Counted from the stretch's first letter, positions 33,061 through 44,470 are shown. The stretch: 64,000 nucleotides of DNA from Hyposmocoma kahamanoa (GCF_003589595.1 NW_020654080.1:5353755-5417754); one strand, 5' to 3'. The notes: generated by a model from the letters alone, not told the origin. Translations and numbers: made by a program.

Positions 33061-34440
33061 TGTCAATTAATGGTATGTGGTTTATTTATTTAACCTTGAT
33101 TAGATGCTGCAACCTGGGCTCCTGAGTCTACTAATTTTTTTTAAACCACTTGTCATTATCATTCCATGAGACTCCACTGAGATTTTTTAATAATAATAAT
33201 AATAATCTTTACTCTCTTACAAAGTTATCCTATAAATAAGTAATTAACATTATTGACTTGTCATTAATACATCTTTGTAAGAGACTGGAGTCCATACTAG
33301 GATTTGACCTGTGCTACGGATCTCCAGGCACTCACCAACCGGATTTTGCATTGAGTTATACATAATATGAAAGCTTTACCATGTTGCAGACTGACTTGCG
33401 CCCCAAGTCTGCAAATTTTAAATCATCTCAGTTGTGTGCTGAAAGAGTGTCAATGACAGAATTTTGTAGAATTGGTATTCTGCTATAGTCATCGAGATAA
33501 TATCCAACTGCCATTGCATAAATATAAAGCTTACTTACTTACGGTGGACCTATAGTGTTTGGACTCATTACATTATGGCTTACGGATGGTCACTGTATCG
33601 ATTTTTTGAGGTACATGTATCGGCTTTTAATTTTAATTAAAGTTTTATTATAAAACACTTGCGTTACTGTTAGGTTATTTTGGGTTTCTAAATATATATT
33701 TACTATATATATAACTATAATAAAAATACGAATAGTATAGCGGTTGCCGTTCGGGTTATTTCGCGATGACATTTCGGATTATGCAAACCTTTACATTCAG
33801 ATTGTTGACTAGTTCATGTTTGCACATACGTTTTTGCGAAAAAGGTTTGAAAATATGATGCCTTTGGGAAGGCAGATAGATGAATGGGCGATGCGGAATC
33901 GCGAAACACTGAACGATCATTTGTCAGTTTTACGAGTTTTGGCACTGAGGCAATGGACAAAAATATTCCCTAAAAATGAGTGGAATTTCTGGTATGTCCC
34001 TTGAGTCACCACGAAATTTTGTTAATAATGAAAATTGGAGGCTCTCGGAAAGTAGAACCTTGATTCCGGAACCTCAATTTTTTACACTTGTAATATAATT
34101 TCATAGTCGTGTCGTAATAAAGTTTCATTTTCCTAATAATCTCTAAAACATGACAATTTTGAGCGAAAATACGGGAATATCTTAAAAGTTAATCCACCTA
34201 ACTAAGGTGATCAGGTCCAAAAACAAATTTTCATAAAATTTTATATAATCGCTCTCAAGAATTTAAAATCTGACTATAGTATAATGCTTGTGCTTGTTAA
34301 AAATGTTGCATATTAACGAAGAAAAACGTTACGCTGCCTTGGAAGTCGAACAAGATTTAGTTATATAATAAATATGATAGGATATTTTTTTTAATGAACA
34401 ACTAGCTCGAATGTTTAGTGGTGTGGACGTTGAAACAAAT
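33061..34440. other. No gene supported
   Basis: AT-rich, with a short AAT run near 33190. The plus frame at 33816-34004 (62 codons) has balanced composition but no domain I recognise; it could be an exon or chance. Confidence 0.4.
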
Positions 34441-34445
34441 CTACT

Positions 34446-34672
34446 GCCTCCGTGGCCGAACGGTTACCATGCCGGACTGCCACGCAGAGGTCCCAGGTTC
34501 GATTCCCGGGCCGGGCGAAATATTTGTATGACCTACATTTATTTCTCTCGTGACTTTGGGTGTAATTTGTGGTTGTGTATGTGTGTGTCCATGGCACCCG
34601 CGACACAGGGTTTCCCTAGTGCGGGGCTATGTTGAGTGTGTGCGTTATTATTATTATTATTATTATTATTAT
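34446..34672 (+). repeat. SINE B, reference copy
   Basis: The tRNA-like head has box A TGGCCGAACGG (34453-34463) and box B GGTTCGATTCC (34496-34506), the internal RNA polymerase III promoter. The body is followed by a tail of about ten TTA units. Intact promoter boxes and tail make it one of the youngest-looking copies here. Confidence 0.9.
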
Positions 34673-35039
34673 AAATAATGATCATGTTGAAATTTGCACA
34701 AACGCGTGATCCAACAAAACAAATCAAACAAAGCTCATCAACTTTGCAAGTCTGTCATTATTGACATTAGTTGTATGTTCCCATCACTGTAATTTTCCGC
34801 TGGTTTAAATTTTGTGCGTTAAACTGTCGAAAGCTCATTACAGATGAATGCTCTGTTAAGGAGGCCTTTAAGTATTAATTACCTATGAGATTAAACTCAA
34901 GACACCTATTACTACTGTAATTAATCTTAGCGAGTACATTTACAGCTACTATACGTGTAGTTTGAATCATAATTAGATATCCAAAATGTAAACAAAGAAA
35001 TGTCATTGTCAAAGTGTGAATGCAGATTTTTTTATATAA

Positions 35040-35332
35040 TATCAAGTGACAGGACGAACAAGTCTTGTGCCTGATGGTAAGCTACACGCATGTCCATAAC
35101 AGTTGCAGTGCCGCTCAGAGCCTTAAATCGCAAAGATCTGAGGAGCACTGCCACTGCGCCCGTCACCCTGAGACAAGTTGACAAGTCTCATGTGCCTGTA
35201 ATTTCACCAGCACCCTTGCCCTTGCCTAAACCGGAACACAGTTATGTTGACATTACTGCTTGGCGGCAGAAATAGGTAAGGTGGCAATACTTCCCTGGAC
35301 GAACGCTTTCACAAGGAGCTCTACAGACGTGC
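35040..35332 (-). repeat. Repeat A, near full length
   Basis: From AAGTGACAGGACGAACAAGT to TCACAAGGAGCTCTACAG. The frame at 35090 is inside it. About 110 bp of AT-rich DNA precedes a further unassigned stretch to 35885. Confidence 0.75.
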
Positions 35333-35885
35333 TAAACCTTTTGTTTTCAACGGATTTGGAAAAGGAGATTGGTTTTATTTTCTACAATTTTAATTATCTA
35401 TTACAAAATATTAACAATAATCAAAAAGTTTGGTTCGTGATTTCAGAAGTGCTCCTTTGAAATCTTGGAGTTATTCAGACTCCTCTTACCAGAGCTTACA
35501 AAATATTTATTTACATTTCACATATTTATTTATAGTCTTATTGTATATCTTCATTTTACTATATACTTTATATGTATTAATGTATTATCATTTCCTTAAT
35601 ATTACGTATTCGTGTGTACATTTTGATATAACAACTTTATTGTTGGAATTATTGAGTATGTAGCATTCAATTTCATGATTTATTAGAGTTTATTGTCGAT
35701 TCTAGAGTCAACTTTCCCTTCAATTATTCTAAGGTTAGCTGGAACAAAAATCCCTTATAATGTATTATAATTTATAATTTACAAACACTCTACGGAGATA
35801 ATTAAAATACTGGAATTCGAGAAACATAGCACGACTTACTATTACTACACGACAAAATATCGGCATGAAAACGTTTTTGAGCCCG
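35333..35885. other. No gene seen
   Basis: AT-rich. The 77-codon plus frame at 35430 is very rich in Tyr, Leu and Phe and looks like a chance frame in AT-rich DNA. Confidence 0.5.
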
Positions 35886-35987
35886 TCATGTCACGTCACT
35901 GTCATGCTGACATTACTTGGCGGTAGAAATGGGTAAGGTGGCAGTACTTCCCTGGACGAACTCTTTCATAAGGAGCTCTATTGCTAG
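35886..35987 (-). repeat. Repeat A, end fragment
   Basis: GCTGACATTACTTGGCGGTA, GGTGGCAGTACTTCCCTGGA and GAGCTCTATTGCTA. Confidence 0.7.
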
Positions 35988-36714
35988 GAAAAGTTTTTAT
36001 TCAAAATATCTATTTGAGAGGTAAATAATATTAAATTTAACATTGTACTTAAATAACAAGTTTAAGTAGCACTATAATGGCAATAACGTGCACGAGTGCG
36101 ATGTCGCTAACGGGAAATATTACTCATAGCTCAGTAAATGGGTAGTACCTTGTTATAACCGGGGGCACCTGGAATATATAATTGTGGTACCAGTATCAGG
36201 ATTTCCCGGTATTTCCGGGAATTCACGGGAGCAAGCCATAGTTATCTGTAGCCACGTTGAGGTTGTGAAAGGAATATTTGTTTCTGTTTGTTCGATATTC
36301 ATGTAAATAATATATGTATTTTGGTGTGCTGGTAGATAATGATAATATCACTAACAAACATAAATTATAGGTCTAACAGTTTCTTTACTCTTTAATTTTG
36401 GCATTCTCGGACTAACGAACTCTGGTTGGAGGAAATTTGTAGACGACGAAATTACGTGGCTCAATTTCGGTGGGTGTGGCGAGATTTCATTTCAAATCAT
36501 ACTGAGCATGGTTTTCATGTAATTCGAAACTGTACGATCTACTTGTTATATGGGTCACCTTTAGAACTGCTCGAAGGCATGTATTCAATCCAAATTATCC
36601 ATATATAGTTGTCAAAAAAAGTATTATTTATGGCATAATTCGTGCATTAGGTTCAGTTGGATAATTCACTGTAATATTGAGTTTATTATATATCATTTCA
36701 TATTATAGGAGTGA
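35988..36714. other. No gene supported
   Basis: Mixed composition. The 60-codon frame at 36426 has no recognised domain. Confidence 0.45.
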
Positions 36715-36900
36715 AGAAGAACTTTCATATATGACGCTACGGCAAAAGTCGTTAAAAAGCCAAAATAAAGATCTGCAACAAGCACATAGAAAAATTCGTC
36801 AGGTCTGCTGGTTTTTATTGTAGCTTTGTTGGGAGAGTATCAGGTAACGTATGCTGAAAGAGTTGGTTCAAATTTTTCTTAGTGTTGTATTAATAATAAA
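36715..36900 (+). repeat. SINE C, diverged
   Basis: GACGCTACGGCAAAAGTCGT, AACAAGCACATAGAAAAATT, CTTTGTTGGGAGAGTATCAG and GAGTTGGTTCAAATTTTTCT in C order. The box B is decayed. Confidence 0.6.
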
Positions 36901-37237
36901 TTCACTTTTTATATAAATGGATGGATGCGAATTTCGATCTTCCCGTAGCCTTAAGCTCTCTATTCCTTCTCACATTACAAATTATTTTTCAAGCTCATGT
37001 TGCGCAAGTATCTTTTTGACAATTGTCAAAATCAAAACTCTATATAATGTTGCTTTGGGTATATATATATATATATAATTTATTATTATAATATATATGT
37101 ACGTTTATTATGTATGTATAATAAGTATGTTTACAGTATGTTATTTATTTATACCATACAAATTATCGATTACCTTTCTAGTATATTGTTCTTTTTTTTT
37201 AAGTGTAGCACCAACCTATTGTATTTTTTTTTCCATT

Positions 37238-37432
37238 GGGCCCAATGGTTGAGTGGTAGAGAATGCCTTATGTCATTAAGTCCGCCATTTGTACTTCAAT
37301 GTAATTGTATGGACAACGATACATCAGACTACACATTTTTGTTCGAAAATCGCCTCCAGTGCAACGGAACAAGATACGTCAATATGTAACTTGATGCGCT
37401 GGCGTGTGTACAATAAAGTTTAAATAAATAAA
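37238..37432 (+). repeat. SINE K (tRNA-like head, AAATA tail)
   Basis: GGCCCAATGGTTGAGTGGTA, GAGAATGCCTTATGTCATTA and AGTCCGCCATTTGTA are followed by CAATAAAGTTTAAATAAATA. This combination is familiar from lepidopteran genomes. The frame at 37114 overlaps it and is not a gene. Confidence 0.65.
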
Positions 37433-37826
37433 TAAGAACAGCAAGAATCAAAAATTTAGACGGCTAAAGCAATGTAAATGTTTCCATTAATTCAAAGCTG
37501 AATAAATAGAAAATACCTGCTTAAATAGTTTGTCGGGCAGAACATTTTAATGCCTCTAATCTCACGTAGGTACAATTTGCAGAATTAATTTTCAAACTTT
37601 AATCTCTTAGAAGTTTCTCACAATGTGTAGGTAAGTTTAATAACGACTTGAAACAGACTTTGAATTGGTATTGAATGGCGGAAGGAATTGCAATAAATGT
37701 GTAGAAATTAGGAAATCACTATTTAATTACCGTAATGATAGGACGTTCACGTTATAAAATTTACTAACAGTGCACTACCTTAACTAGAATATGTTAATCA
37801 ATGGCATTTGGGTCCATTGACGCTTT
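37433..37826. other. Serpin 3' flank
   Basis: Downstream of the minus-strand serpin stop. The nearest poly(A)-signal-like word on the minus strand is ATTAAA at 37722-37727, about 100 nt beyond the stop. No canonical AATAAA is seen closer. Confidence 0.4.
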
Positions 37827-39005
37827 TTAATCCGGTGATTGAAAAACTCCGCTGAATAAAATGTTTGATCCAAACATAATATAGAAAACAAAAGGATGAT
37901 CAGCGTAAAATTTTGCCAACGGTCGAATTTTTAAATTTACGAAATTTATACCGTATTTGGTCGCCGCGACTGCCTCAGTACCATCTTCGTTGATTTCTAT
38001 AAAAGTTCTTTGAATTACCGAACTCACGTACAACGGTGGTGTACTTTTCGAAATATGATACAATTTAGCTTCCGATGGATTGAAAATACGAGATACATTT
38101 AACTGCAGCAGAGTTTCTTTCAGGTCAGTTTCAGATTCAATTCTAAATTTTGGAAGAAGACCATTGACTTTGTGCGAGCTCATTTCTGATACAGCCATTG
38201 CCAAAGCATCCGGATCCCGGAGCTTGGAAATCAGATCTTGAAGACCGTCTATGTCATTTGGTAAGACGATTAGAAATGTGGCTTCATCTCGCTCGTATGC
38301 CAATTCTAGAAGCTTTGCGTTCAATTGTTTGTTATCACCGTATTTATAATATCCTCTAACCGCCATGAAATTCAATTTAGTCGTATTAAGTTTATTAACA
38401 TAGAAGTCGAGTAACTCGGTTTGTTTTTTATTAAAAAGCCTCTTCCATCTACCTTTAAAATAAATAGTATTGACGATCATTGCACGAGTATCAGCATTTA
38501 GTTCTTGAGAAGACACCATTTCTGTAACACGGCCGTTAGTTTTCTCGCGAATCCACTTGTTGATTTCTTCAGCAGTTTTAACTCTGTTCCGCAAATCTAA
38601 GGTTACAATATCAGTATCGAATGCAGATTTGAATAAAGCACCAACATTTTGATCCAGTTTAATATCTTTCGATATGTACAATCTATTAGCAACTTGAATA
38701 TTTACTTTTGAAACAGATTGTAGGTCATGTTTCAAAGTTGGAAATGAAGATTTCACACTGTCGTCATTAGGGAATCCGATTGTTTTGAGAAGTTCATCAT
38801 GGCTTTCCCCTTCTGAAGCTAAAGCAAGCACTGCCAAAGGAGATAATGCTGAGAAGGCAGATAACACGAAATTAAATTTTGAAATGTTTGTTACTTTTGC
38901 AGTAAACACTTTAGCAGTAAATTGATTGTTTGCTTGTGTAAATATTTCATTGCTGCAGATTATTTTAGCGCAGTCGAAACATAAGAAAATTATCCAAAAC
39001 TTCAT
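37827..39005 (-). CDS. Serpin (serine protease inhibitor), intact single-exon gene
   Basis: Encodes 392 residues, the usual serpin length. A hydrophobic N-terminus (residues 1-18) looks like a signal peptide, so the product is probably secreted. Landmarks in order: TNGRV (156-160), NTIYFKGRW (179-187), the shutter/breach LPKF (284-287), hinge EDGTEAVAAT (340-349), and the serpin signature FYADHPFVFYI (366-376). The hinge has Gly at P15, Thr at P14 and small residues after, as in inhibitory serpins. The loop beyond is Lys- and Arg-containing (K359, R361) and about four residues longer than in alpha-1-antitrypsin, so the P1 residue cannot be fixed; Lys359 is one candidate. In insects such proteins restrain immune and clotting proteases. 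The frame is open throughout with no introns. No TATA box is seen near the ATG. Target protease unknown. Confidence 0.93.
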   Translation of the reverse strand: MKFWIIFLCFDCAKIICSNEIFTQANNQFTAKVFTAKVTNISKFNFVLSAFSALSPLAVLALASEGESHDELLKTIGFPNDDSVKSSFPTLKHDLQSVSKVNIQVANRLYISKDIKLDQNVGALFKSAFDTDIVTLDLRNRVKTAEEINKWIREKTNGRVTEMVSSQELNADTRAMIVNTIYFKGRWKRLFNKKQTELLDFYVNKLNTTKLNFMAVRGYYKYGDNKQLNAKLLELAYERDEATFLIVLPNDIDGLQDLISKLRDPDALAMAVSEMSSHKVNGLLPKFRIESETDLKETLLQLNVSRIFNPSEAKLYHISKSTPPLYVSSVIQRTFIEINEDGTEAVAATKYGINFVNLKIRPLAKFYADHPFVFYIMFGSNILFSGVFQSPD

Positions 39006-39389
39006 AACTTACAATACAAGTGCGAGTGGCTGAATCCAATTAGAAAGTAATTGCAATATCAATGTAGCATGGAATTAGAAACATCATTTCAATCACACAA
39101 GAACATACTCATATTTTGACTATTTTAGTTTTCGTTCATGAGTTTGATCCCACGATAAAAAAAATGAAAATAGGGCCAAGTTCAGAATAACGAACAAGTT
39201 GATTCGTCGGGTTTTGCCACCAAAATAATATATTATTACAATTAAAATTGTTTCAGTTTATGTATAAAATAGTATTGTTCAATAAAAACACGTGAGCAAA
39301 ACTTGCCTAGTTAAAAAAAAAAATTATTGAATATTACGATGTTTTAAAACCATGATATTCAATTTTCTTTTTTGTGAAATAACGTGGTG
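39006..39389. other. Serpin 5' flank
   Basis: Upstream of the minus-strand ATG. A TTCAGCC word about 35 nt before the ATG resembles an insect initiator. A TTGTAAG just before the ATG could also be a weak splice acceptor, so a 5' non-coding exon is possible. Confidence 0.3.
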
Positions 39390-39545
39390 TTATTTATTGT
39401 AGTTTTGTTAATATTATGAATGCAAAGATCGAATACACAGAAAAATTTTTCGTCGACCCGGTGGGATTTGAACCCACGTCCGTGTTGCACCGTAGCATCG
39501 CTCTTTACCAACTGAGCTACGGAGCCAGTTAGCGAGCCGTCGAAA
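39390..39545 (-). repeat. SINE C-related copy with well-kept tRNA-like head
   Basis: On the minus strand the D-arm GCTCAGTTGGTAAAGAGC and T-arm GTGGGTTCAAATCCCAC are intact, but the acceptor stem pairs at only about 5 of 7 positions and the C tail (TCGATCTTTGCATTC) follows. It is therefore a SINE and not a tRNA gene. Confidence 0.7.
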
Positions 39546-39789
39546 TTATACTTTGTGTTTTTGTTATGTAATAATAATAATATAATAATTTTATTGACAA
39601 CACTTTTTAAAGTCCAATAGTGTTAGTAACTTACAAATATAACTTAAAGACCAGATTAGTGGTCTAATAATAAATAGTTGCACATAAATTAAATTATGAT
39701 AAGTGGAAACCGACTCTCAGATCTCTCAACTGCATCCAGACCTCTGTGAGACTATTCAAGCAGGAACTGAATGAAAGATTTCATAATGG

Positions 39790-42700
39790 GTAGGTCATTT
39801 TTTGCCGTGGGGCCACGGCTTAAGAATACATTGTCGCCTCCCCATACATGCCCGTGGGGGTCGTAAGAGGCGACCGAGGGCGTCACAAGTGTCCATCTGC
39901 TTAGCGTTGTGGTAGGCTTTGTGCCGACTGGATAGCGACCACAGTACACACGGCGGAAAACCCTCCACAGTGAAACGCTTTTGCGAATCGCGTTCAGGGA
40001 TCAGTTGGTGTACATCCAGTGCACGTGGAGTTTTCGGCGCGGTATCTGGGAGGACTGCGGCGGATATTCGCCATGTCACTTGTTGAGGGATGTCTAGTTA
40101 ACCTGCCGGCCAGGGAGACCCGTACAAACGGTTGTCCGCTGGCCGCCCACGGTACAGTACAGGGGCCCAATAGGGACTAACTACCCCTAGAGGCTGCCCC
40201 ACCATGCCGCGCATAATCTTGGGGTAGATCGTCGTGCCGGTTAGTGACCGGAATTTGGGGTCCCGGCGGCATATCCCGGGGGGGTACTGGGGCCCTTCCG
40301 TTCGGCGGGTCAGCCGGTTATCCTTCAAAAGATCAACGGCATGTATTGCAGTTCCCCTCGTTTTTCTTCTTCGGTGCAGTGCCGAAGGCTTCATCTCTTC
40401 ACACTACCGTCCTTCTTACCCACCATGACAGCGCAACATAAGAATGCAGATCGTTCAGCGGTGCCTAATCCCCCCACCGCGTTTATTATTGAGTTCGCTA
40501 ACATCCGCGGACTCCACTCCAACCTCAAAGCTGTCCACCATCACCTCGAGACAGCCCGGCCTGCCCTGCTTTTCCTGACGGAGACGCAGATTCGCCGTCC
40601 GAATGATATGAGTTACTTGAACTACCCCGGCTACTCGCTTGAGGAAAACTTTCAGGCCAAAGCCGGGGTATGTGTATATATTCGTTCGGATGTGTGCTGT
40701 CGCCGTCTGCGCTGCCTGGAGGACCCCTCCTTTTCCACTATGTGGGTGCTCGTAGAATCTAGTTATTCAGCTAGAGTCTTCGCGTGCTTATATAGATCCC
40801 CCAGCGGGGATGCGGAGACAACTAGGCTCTTTGACCAACTAAGCCAGGCGACTCTTGACGCGCAGGCGCAGTTCCCATCTGCGGAGATGGTCGTGTTGGG
40901 GGACTTTAATGCTCACCATGAATCATGGTTAAGTTCCCTCAAGACTGACCATGCAGGAAGAACTGCCCACGCTTTCGCTCTCACGCATGACTTGACCCAA
41001 CTGGTAACCCAGCCCACCCGGGTTCCAGACATATCGGATCATGCACCCTCTTTGCTTGACCTTCTGCTCGCGAGTCACCCTACCTACTATACAGTATCAG
41101 TCAGCGCCCCCCTGGGAAGTTCTGATCACTGTTTGGTTGGGTGTAAGGTTTCCCAAATGCCTCCAACTAAGCTGAAGGAGGTCACTCGTCGCATTTGGCA
41201 CTACTCGTCGGCGGATTGGGATGGTATGCGCGACTACTTTGCGTCCATCCCTTGGTTGCAGCACTGCTTTGCGGGAAAGGATGCCTCAGCAGCTGCCGAT
41301 GCTGTTGTCGATGAGATTGGAACGGCTATGAATTACTACATACCGTCTTCCAGTGTCATCGCCAATCGCAGAGGACGCCCTTGGTTCAATCGCGAATGCA
41401 TGGACGCTGTTAGTGAGAAACAGGCTGCATATCGTGGTTGGATCAAGGGTCGTGTAACAAAGGATCTCAACCTTGCGTCCCTTAAAGCAGCCTATAACAA
41501 AGCAACCAAGTCTTGCAGGAGGGCTTACATAAGAGCGGATGCCCAGCGCGTTTCACGGATTGGCCAGAAGCTGGTAGCCCATCCCACCGGTAGCCGTGCC
41601 TACTGGAGCCTGGCCAAAGCCGTGCAGTCCAATTTTTGTCGTTCGTCGCTGCCGCCTTTGAGGTATCCCAATGGATTTTTGGCCTATGGCCCCGAAGAGA
41701 AAGCCAATTTATTGGCCGACCTTTTTGGGGCTAACTCGCGCATTCACGACCAAGATGCGCAACCGCCGTCAATTCTCCACTGCGGAGTCACAATGCCTGA
41801 TATAGTTATCAGGCAATGTGATGTCCGCAAGGAACTGCAGACTCTTGACGTGCGGAAAGCCTATGGTCCAGATGGGATACCTCCTATCGTCCTTAAAAGG
41901 TGTGCGGCGGAGTTGTCTCCCGTACTGACGCGCTTATACCGCCTCTCATACCAATCTGGTAACGTGCCCCTAGCTTGGAGGGAGGCCAACATGCAACCTA
42001 TCCCCAAGAAAGGAGATCGGTCTGATCCGACAAACTATCGCCCAATAGCTGTCACTTCAGTGCTCTGCAAAGTGATGGAGCGGATTCTAAATATCCAGAT
42101 AATCCGGCACCTGGAACGTCACTCCATTCTTAATGATCGACAGTACGGGTTTCGGCCGAACCGATCAACGGGTGACGTTCTAGCGTATCTAAAGCATCTC
42201 TGGGGTGAAGCTATCGACAAACAGGGCGAAACCTTAGCGATAAGTCTGGATATTGCTAAATTGCGCCTTTGATCGGGTCTGGCACCGTGGTCTCCTCTCC
42301 AAGCTTCCGGCATATGGTCTTCCCGGCCGCCTTTGTGAGTGGATCTCCGGCTTTCTGCGCGAGCGAAGATTGCGTGTCCTTGTTGACGGAGGCACTTCGC
42401 GGCTCGTGACAGTTAATGCTGGGGTGCCACAGGGCTCCGTGCTGTCGCCCACGCTGTTCCTTCTGCATATCAATGACTTGTTGCCTTTTGGCAACATTCA
42501 TTGCTATGCAGATGATAGCACAGTGCACGGTTGCTATTATAAGCAACCGTCAAGCAGCCGGGAGGACCCTGAGAGAAACCGGGAAAAACTTGTCGCTGAG
42601 CTCAACCATGTTTTGGAACATATATCGTCGTGGGGCTCCCGAAACTTGGTTGAGTTCAACGCCAAGAAAACCCAGGTATGCGCGTTCAGTTCCAAAAAAT

Positions 42701-43476
42701 CCCCATTCCTTCCACTTCCCCATCTTCAGGGTACAACGCTGACGCTGCAGGACAAGCTCAGCCTGCTGGGGATGAGCATCCGGAAGGACATGAGTAACAA
42801 GGACTATATAGAGAGCGTCATCTGTACCGCGTCGCGCAAGCTTGGCATCCTGAACAAGGTGCACCGATTTTTTACTCCAGAGCTGCGATACCTGTTGTAT
42901 AAAGCTCAGGTCCGAAGCAGCATGGAGTACTGTTCGCACCTTTGGGACGGCTCTGCCAAGTACTTGCTCGATGCCCTAGATGGACTGCAGCGCTACGCCT
43001 TCCGTGTTGTCAACGATCCTCATGTAACTGAGCATGCGGAGTCGCTACAGCTTCGCAGAGATATAGCGTCTCTTAGCGTATTCTATCGCCTGTACCACGG
43101 TGAGTGCTCTGAAGAGTTATTCAACCTTATCCCTTCCTCTCCTTTCCATCAGCGGACCACCCGTGCCGGACTGCGTTGCCACAGTTGGACGGTCAGTTCA
43201 ATACCGTCCCGCACTAAAAAGTTTGGCAATTCGTTCTTATGCCGAACCATCAAATTGTGGAACCAACTCCCGGCGCATGTATTCCCTCCCCTCTATAACA
43301 TCGGGTCCTTCAAACGTAGTGTGAAGAAGCATTTGGCCAGACCGGCAAAATGATAGTGACGGAGTGAAGATATTTGTGTTTTCCATCCGTTACTCTCATC
43401 TCTGGACTGTATTCGCACTTTCCATCAGGCGCGGTGCAGTCATTTTGCCGAGTCACAATAAAAAATAAAAAAAAAA
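39790..43476 (+). mobile_element. Non-LTR retrotransposon (endonuclease-RT), frameshifted
   Basis: A GC-rich block begins near 39790 with CCGTGGGGCCACGGC and ends in an A-rich tail with AATAAA at 43457-43462. About 550 bp of 5' UTR precede one long reading frame broken once. No ORF1 (gag-like) frame is seen, so the element is either a single-ORF type or truncated. It lies between the two serpins on the opposite strand. Its composition and long open frames contrast sharply with the AT-rich surroundings, which fits a fairly recent insertion. No target duplication could be resolved. Clade left open within the jockey/CR1-like group. Confidence 0.9.
40341..43353 (+). pseudogene. Endonuclease-reverse transcriptase ORF with one frameshift
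   Basis: The first part (40341-42272 frame) carries an apurinic-type endonuclease: FANIRGLHSN, LTETQ, VLGDFNAHH and SSDHCLV, followed by the RT fingers with YGPDGIP, NYRPIAVTSVLCKVMERI and RQYGFRPNRSTGD. The second frame (to 43353) has FDRVWHRGL, AGVPQGSVLSPTLF and the catalytic CYADDST (YADD at 42505-42516), then a thumb and C-terminal region ending in LWNQLPAHVF...KKHLARPAK. Relative to the family pattern DIAKAFDRVWH, four extra bases TTGC at 42261-42264 separate AAA from GCC and shift the frame. Without them the product would be about 1000 residues. The likely start is ATG 40341 or the in-frame Met of MTAQHKN downstream. Confidence 0.9.
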
Positions 43477-43485
43477 TATCTATCA

Positions 43486-44113
43486 GAATATGACCTCTAA
43501 AATGATGTTGGTGCTGCCCTTCAGTCTGCTAAGCAACGAGGCTGTCTTTTTGCGGATAATGGCATTAAAACCATTACCTCGCGCGTCTACAAACTTGGTA
43601 GACGCACTGCAAAACCGGGGCAACCCCATCAACATCCTAAACCCATTATGGTATCTGACTCGTGAGGCACTAAGTGATTTTTTAGTACAACTGAACCGCA
43701 GGCTGCTCGTGTAGAACGATTGTCAATCCCTATGTTCCCTCTCTATATCGGCATGGTTATCAAGGTCGTCGGTAACATAATGCCCAAAATATTTAAATTG
43801 GTACACTCGATTCCAATTCACATTATCAAGCCTAATTTCTGTACTAGTTCAGGTACTTTACCGACGGCCTTAAAAACCACGTACACACTATTTTCGCCAT
43901 TGTATAACAGCCCATGTTCACGAGCGTACTTCTTACAGATACCAGGCAGTCTTCTGAGAGTTCCGACCAAAAGGCACAGCAGCACCGTGTCGTCCGCATT
44001 ACTGATATTATTAATATATACAGTATCCATTAAACAACCAACACCTTCACTGCTTTGCCCTACGATAAGGTCATTGACATACAGGTTGAAAAGCTTCGGA
44101 GAAGTTATAGATA
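43486..44113 (-). pseudogene. Decayed LINE reverse transcriptase, different family
   Basis: Minus-strand reading with frame changes gives SPKLFNLYVNDLI, then INNISNADDTVLLC (a YADD-type core with Tyr changed to Asn), a GLLYN block, FKYFGHYVTDDLDNHADIE, and finally MLMGLPRFCSASTKFVDARG and SLLSRLKGSTN. This is the palm-to-C-terminal order of a LINE RT. The A tail of the 39790-43476 element adjoins it at 43477, so the younger element probably inserted into this relic. A candidate continuation with an AATAAA word lies at 39565-39780, which is uncertain. Confidence 0.8.
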
Positions 44114-44139
44114 TTTTTACTGGCTTTCGGCATTCGTTA

Positions 44140-44255
44140 GTTTGTTATATGTTCATAGTTTGTCATACTTAATTATTAATACAAAAGTCGAACACTCAGA
44201 AAAGTTCCTTCGATCTGCCTGGATTTGGACCAGCGCTTTCTGCATACCATGCCTG
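44140..44255 (-). repeat. SINE C, partial
   Basis: TTATTAATACAAAAGTCGAA, CACTCAGAAAAGTTCCTTCG and a decayed head. Confidence 0.6.
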
Positions 44256-44329
44256 ATACATAAGGACTTAAGTACATATTCTGGAATTTAGACGTTTTTA
44301 CAAATAGATATTAAACAACATATTATAGA

Positions 44330-44470
44330 TCAAACACACCAACGTTTCGGGACCTTTAGAGGTCCCATGGTCACGGTTGACATGGTCAGTTAACTGTGAC
44401 CATGGGACCTGTAAAAGGCCCGAAACATCGGTTTGTTTGAAAAAACAAATACACGCGATTTAATTCCGGA
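44330..44470. repeat. Palindromic hairpin element M
   Basis: AACGTTTCGGGACCTTTAGA-GGTCCCATGGTCACGGTTGAC is followed within a few bases by its near-complement GTTAACTGTGACCATGGGAC-CTGTAAAAGGCCCGAAACAT. The flank AAATACACGCGATTTAATTC matches 19190. A foldback MITE is likely. Confidence 0.65.

Noticed and set aside
34446..34516. tRNA gene with intact box A and box B
   Set aside because: It is followed by the SINE B body and TTA-unit tail, and the same unit recurs at five other places.
39455..39530. tRNA gene on the minus strand
   Set aside because: D-arm and T-arm look good, but the acceptor stem pairs poorly and the SINE C tail follows directly, so it is a SINE head.
40098..40441. ORFs opposite and ahead of the LINE as genes or an ORF1
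   Set aside because: They are GC-rich shadows in the element's 5' region, without a gag-like zinc knuckle or coiled coil.
42119..42939. Minus-strand ORFs within the LINE
   Set aside because: Shadows of the reverse transcriptase frame.
43459..43500. Target duplication for the 39790-43476 LINE
   Set aside because: No matching word was found between the sequence after the A tail and the sequence before the GC-rich 5' end.
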